The notes under the pieces: generated by a model | Told to the model about the DNA's origin: nothing | What the model saw: only the letters and a program-made list of their open reading frames with translations | Databases searched by the model: none | Assembly (NCBI GenBank): GCA_947593895.1 | Contig: CANQDY010000046.1 | Span: 1-9,227, forward strand | Reading direction: 5' to 3' | Length of the DNA: 9,227 nucleotides | Source: an uncultured Bacilli bacterium | GTDB taxonomy: Bacteria; Bacillota_I; Bacilli_A; RFN20; CAG-449 | Position numbers and translations under genes: made by a program | Part shown: in pieces, positions 7,532 through 9,227 of the stretch | Position numbering within the stretch: the first letter of the stretch is position 1 | Layout of the letters: each line of letters opens with the position of its first letter

Positions 7532-7969
7532 TTATTCACCATAATGAATTTTAGATGCATTTGTTTCGTAATTACTATCATTAATATCTGACATACTTTG
7601 ATACTGAACTTTATCCCAAATTTCAACATGATCATCAACACCGATAATAACAACATCTTTTTTGATTGAACATTTATCACAAAGTTCCCTTGATAATTGA
7701 ATTCTGCCATGTCCATCAATTTCACATTCATATGAATTTGAGAAGAAAGTTCTTTTATAACCACGATTGTCATCTTGTAATGACGATGCTTGTGATAATT
7801 TTGATGCAATTTGGATAAATGTTTCTTCGGGATATAAAGCTAAACATTTATCTAAACCTAAGGTAATATAAACTTTTTTACCAAGTTTATCTCTCTCCCT
7901 TAGCTTTGAAGGCAATATGACTCTGTTTTTTTCATCTAGGTTATGATTATATGTACCTATAAAAAACAT
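7532..7969 (-). CDS. mraZ: Transcriptional regulator MraZ
   Basis: This 145-aa protein is the DNA-binding repressor that controls the division/cell wall operon it begins. It has the two SpoVT/AbrB-like half domains: MFFIGTYNHNLDEKNRVILP carries the first DxxxR (D12-R16), and YECEIDGHGRIQLS the second (D85-R89). The usual length is about 143. The start is set at 7969 because family members begin M-F-I-G-x-Y. The frame stays open further upstream, but that stretch is the promoter and operator. A plausible start point near 7997 gives a leader of about 28 nt. MraZ binds direct TGGG-type repeats with a 10-bp period as a ring-shaped multimer, and five such boxes lie just upstream, so autorepression is likely. 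Confidence 0.95.
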   Translation of the reverse strand: MFFIGTYNHNLDEKNRVILPSKLRERDKLGKKVYITLGLDKCLALYPEETFIQIASKLSQASSLQDDNRGYKRTFFSNSYECEIDGHGRIQLSRELCDKCSIKKDVVIIGVDDHVEIWDKVQYQSMSDINDSNYETNASKIHYGE

Positions 7970-7976
7970 ATATTTG

Positions 7977-7991
7977 CCCCCACTTTCCTCC
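7977..7991 (-). promoter_or_regulatory. mraZ ribosome binding region, embedded in the operator
   Basis: Two G-rich elements precede the ATG at 7969: GGAGG (7987-7991), a perfect Shine-Dalgarno but 17 nt away, and GGGGG (7977-7981), 7 nt away. The near one has better spacing. Both coincide with the GTGG operator boxes, so the same bases serve repressor and ribosome. Confidence 0.55.
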
Positions 7992-8023
7992 ACAAACAAC
8001 CACATTATACCCATATTAATCCA
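7980..8023 (-). promoter_or_regulatory. Putative MraZ operator: five TGG boxes with about 10-bp period
   Basis: On the minus strand TGG begins at 8023, 8013, 8002, 7992 and 7982, giving steps of 10, 11, 10 and 10. The last three are GTGG with 6-nt spacers, close to the MraZ boxes known from E. coli (TGGG repeats with 5-nt spacers) and mycoplasma (AAAGTG repeats every 10 bp). The last repeat here reads AAAGTGG. The array covers the spacer, the -10, the start point and the ribosome site, as expected for an autorepressor. Confidence 0.78.
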
Positions 8024-8032
8024 TTTTGTAAA
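8004..8032 (-). promoter_or_regulatory. Sigma-A promoter of the mraZ (dcw) operon
   Basis: TTTACA (8027-8032) and a perfect TATAAT (8004-8009) are separated by exactly 17 bp. The predicted start point is near 7997, about 28 nt before the mraZ ATG. The upstream terminator at 8074-8109 isolates it from the pheT transcript. Confidence 0.85.
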
Positions 8033-8073
8033 CATTTTTAATAACTTTTTTAAAATTTTTTACATCTCAAAGC

Positions 8074-8109
8074 AAAAAAAAATAACCACCCATTATAGAT
8101 GATTATTTT
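8074..8109 (-). terminator. Intrinsic terminator of the pheT-ylbN transcript
   Basis: The 12-bp stem (8098-8109 with 8079-8090, two G-T pairs) has a 7-nt loop and is followed by a run of eight or more T on the minus strand. It lies 22 bases past the DUF177 stop and just ahead of the mraZ promoter. Confidence 0.85.
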
Positions 8110-8131
8110 AAAATTTTATCTTTATATATAC

Positions 8132-8641
8132 TTACTCGACATCAAAATCATTAAGAACATTAAATCTAGAATCAATGGTTTCATCTTTTCTTTGCTGATA
8201 CTGATCTTCAGAAATAACTTCCCATGAATCTCCGGAAAAAGATTCTGGTTCATCTTTAGCAATAATTTTAATTGGAATAGATGTGATTATTAATGAAACA
8301 ATTTCATCATGAAGTTGAATCTTTTGATCTTTAACTTCAATAATTGATTCATCTTCTAAATTATCATTTTTAGAAAATAAGTAAGTTAATTGATCATGAT
8401 CATCAATCTCAACATCAACCGGTACTAAAGATCGAGTTGATCTTAGTTTTAAACTTCCCTTAACTTTAAAAGATACTACTGCTAAATCCATTCCAGGAAC
8501 ATATTTAACATTGATGTTTACTTGCATTGAATTAATTTTAATAAAATTATCCAAGTGACATAAATCATTATTAGTAATTTCATCATTTGAACTAATATTT
8601 AATTCACGATTAGTAACTAATTCTTCTTTGGTAATTAACAT
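8132..8641 (-). CDS. ylbN: DUF177 (YceD/YlbN) family protein
   Basis: This 169-aa protein belongs to the DUF177 family, linked to 23S rRNA and ribosomal protein L32 accumulation in bacteria and plants; its biochemical role is unsettled. The core strand block VSFKVKGSLKLRSTRSLVPVDV matches the family's V-x-G-x-x-x-x-C-S-R-T/C-L-x-P-V region. The C-terminal part fits the usual tail: an acidic DEIVSLIITSIPIKI strand, then SWEVISEDQYQQRKD and DSRFNVLNDF (compare D-P-R-L-x-x-L). The cysteine usual before S-R in the core is absent (S-T-R-S). The ATG shares its A with the pheT stop (TAATG), and AAGGA at 8646-8650 gives a ribosome site, so translation is coupled to pheT. In most Firmicutes rpmF follows directly. 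Here a terminator follows instead. Confidence 0.85.
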   Translation of the reverse strand: MLITKEELVTNRELNISSNDEITNNDLCHLDNFIKINSMQVNINVKYVPGMDLAVVSFKVKGSLKLRSTRSLVPVDVEIDDHDQLTYLFSKNDNLEDESIIEVKDQKIQLHDEIVSLIITSIPIKIIAKDEPESFSGDSWEVISEDQYQQRKDETIDSRFNVLNDFDVE

Positions 8642-9227
8642 TATTTCCTTAACTCCGCTTTTAATGATTTATATAGTTCATTAACAATATTATTCATCGC
8701 ATCTGTAATTTCACTATCTTGTAAAGTTTTATTTTCATCTTGGAAAACAATTGAAATAGCTACCGACTTATATCCATTCTTCATATGTTCACCTTGATAA
8801 ACATCAAATATATCAACATTCTTAACTAAACTTCTTCCTGCCTTTTTGACAGTTTTAACAATTTCGCATGCCAAAATATCTTGACTGACCGTTAAAGCAA
8901 GATCGCGATTAACTGCTGGAAATTTTGAAATTTGATTCACCTTCATGTTAGAAACTTTTACTTCAAATAATTTTGATAAATTAATTTCCAATACATATGT
9001 TTCTCCTAAATCTTTAGAATAATTTGGATGAACTTGACCACAGATTGCAACTAAATTCTTATCAATAGTAATTTTAGTTGTTCTTCCTGGATGATAATAT
9101 GGTGAATCAATTAAACGCTCTTCTTTATATCGATTACTCTCAATACCCAGTAAATTAAAAATTGATTCAAGGATTCCATGAATGTCAAAGAAATCATATG
9201 GTCTTTGCTCTAATTTACCCCGAACTA
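8641..9227 (-). CDS. pheT: Phenylalanyl-tRNA synthetase beta subunit, C-terminal part
   Basis: The open frame runs to the right edge of the window, so about 194 C-terminal residues of the roughly 800-aa beta subunit are visible. PheT pairs with PheS to charge tRNA-Phe. From the edge inward there is RPYDFFDIHGILESI, then YYHPGRTT, the usual H-P-G-R block, and AICGQVHPNY, the G-x-x-H-P block of the B6/B7 catalytic-like core. The last 90 or so residues form the FDX-ACB anticodon-binding domain, with FPAVNRDLALTV, VDIFDVYQGE, GYKSVAISIVF and KTLQDSEI. No stop or frameshift is seen. A TTG at 8991 is not a real start because the conserved protein continues upstream. pheS would normally lie further right. 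Confidence 0.97.
   Translation of the reverse strand, partial: VRGKLEQRPYDFFDIHGILESIFNLLGIESNRYKEERLIDSPYYHPGRTTKITIDKNLVAICGQVHPNYSKDLGETYVLEINLSKLFEVKVSNMKVNQISKFPAVNRDLALTVSQDILACEIVKTVKKAGRSLVKNVDIFDVYQGEHMKNGYKSVAISIVFQDENKTLQDSEITDAMNNIVNELYKSLKAELRK

Noticed and set aside
7519..7809. Open frame overlapping mraZ on the same strand
   Set aside because: Out-of-frame shadow of mraZ with no domain and no ribosome site. The same applies to the frame at 5004-5231 inside ftsK.
7970..8035. Longer MraZ start at 8035
   Set aside because: The extension would translate the promoter and operator. MraZ proteins begin M-F-x-G-x-Y, which matches the ATG at 7969.
8989..8991. TTG start for the right-hand gene
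   Set aside because: The frame is open to the window edge and encodes conserved PheT sequence upstream, so this is an internal codon.
1..9227. Mobile element, CRISPR array, tRNA/rRNA gene or defence system
   Set aside because: No inverted-repeat-flanked transposase, spaced identical repeats, tRNA cloverleaf or defence-type domain was seen. All genes are housekeeping types with uniform base composition.

Overview
The window is an AT-rich (roughly 30% G+C) bacterial chromosome segment in which every supported gene lies on the minus strand. It looks like a Bacilli/Mollicutes-related lineage such as Acholeplasmatales, Erysipelotrichales or the uncultured RF39-type group. The reasons are the low G+C, a short Firmicutes-type dcw start (mraZ-rsmH-ftsL), a YlbN-type DUF177 protein, a short SSB, and many small membrane proteins. 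Tryptophan is encoded by TGG and all frames stay open under the standard code, so this is not a UGA=Trp mycoplasma. The exact taxon is inference.

In the direction of transcription (right to left), the window holds five blocks. (1) The 3' part of pheT and a coupled DUF177/ylbN gene, closed by a strong terminator (8074-8109). (2) A compact dcw operon, mraZ-rsmH-ftsL-small membrane protein, with 2-4 nt between genes. It has a clear sigma-A promoter (TTTACA-17-TATAAT) overlapped by a 10-bp-periodic array of TGG boxes that looks like the MraZ operator, and a terminator at 6122-6154. (3) ftsK/spoIIIE (880 aa), with its own extended -10 promoter and a weak terminator. (4) A type I pullulanase/debranching enzyme gene interrupted by a single in-frame TAA at 2215-2217. 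(5) A coupled ssb-plsC pair.

Functionally the window joins translation (PheT, RsmH, and DUF177 linked to rRNA/L32), division and chromosome segregation (MraZ, FtsL-like, FtsK), glycogen or alpha-glucan use (pullulanase, probably inactive as sequenced), ssDNA binding and phospholipid synthesis (PlsC). The points most worth a second look are the lone nonsense codon between catalytic regions I and II of an otherwise intact pullulanase, the MraZ box array laid over the promoter and leader, and the unrecognised two-TM protein in the operon slot where ftsI/pbpB usually sits. I found no tRNA, rRNA, CRISPR, IS element, phage gene or obvious new defence system. No stretch longer than 300 bases lacks a gene.
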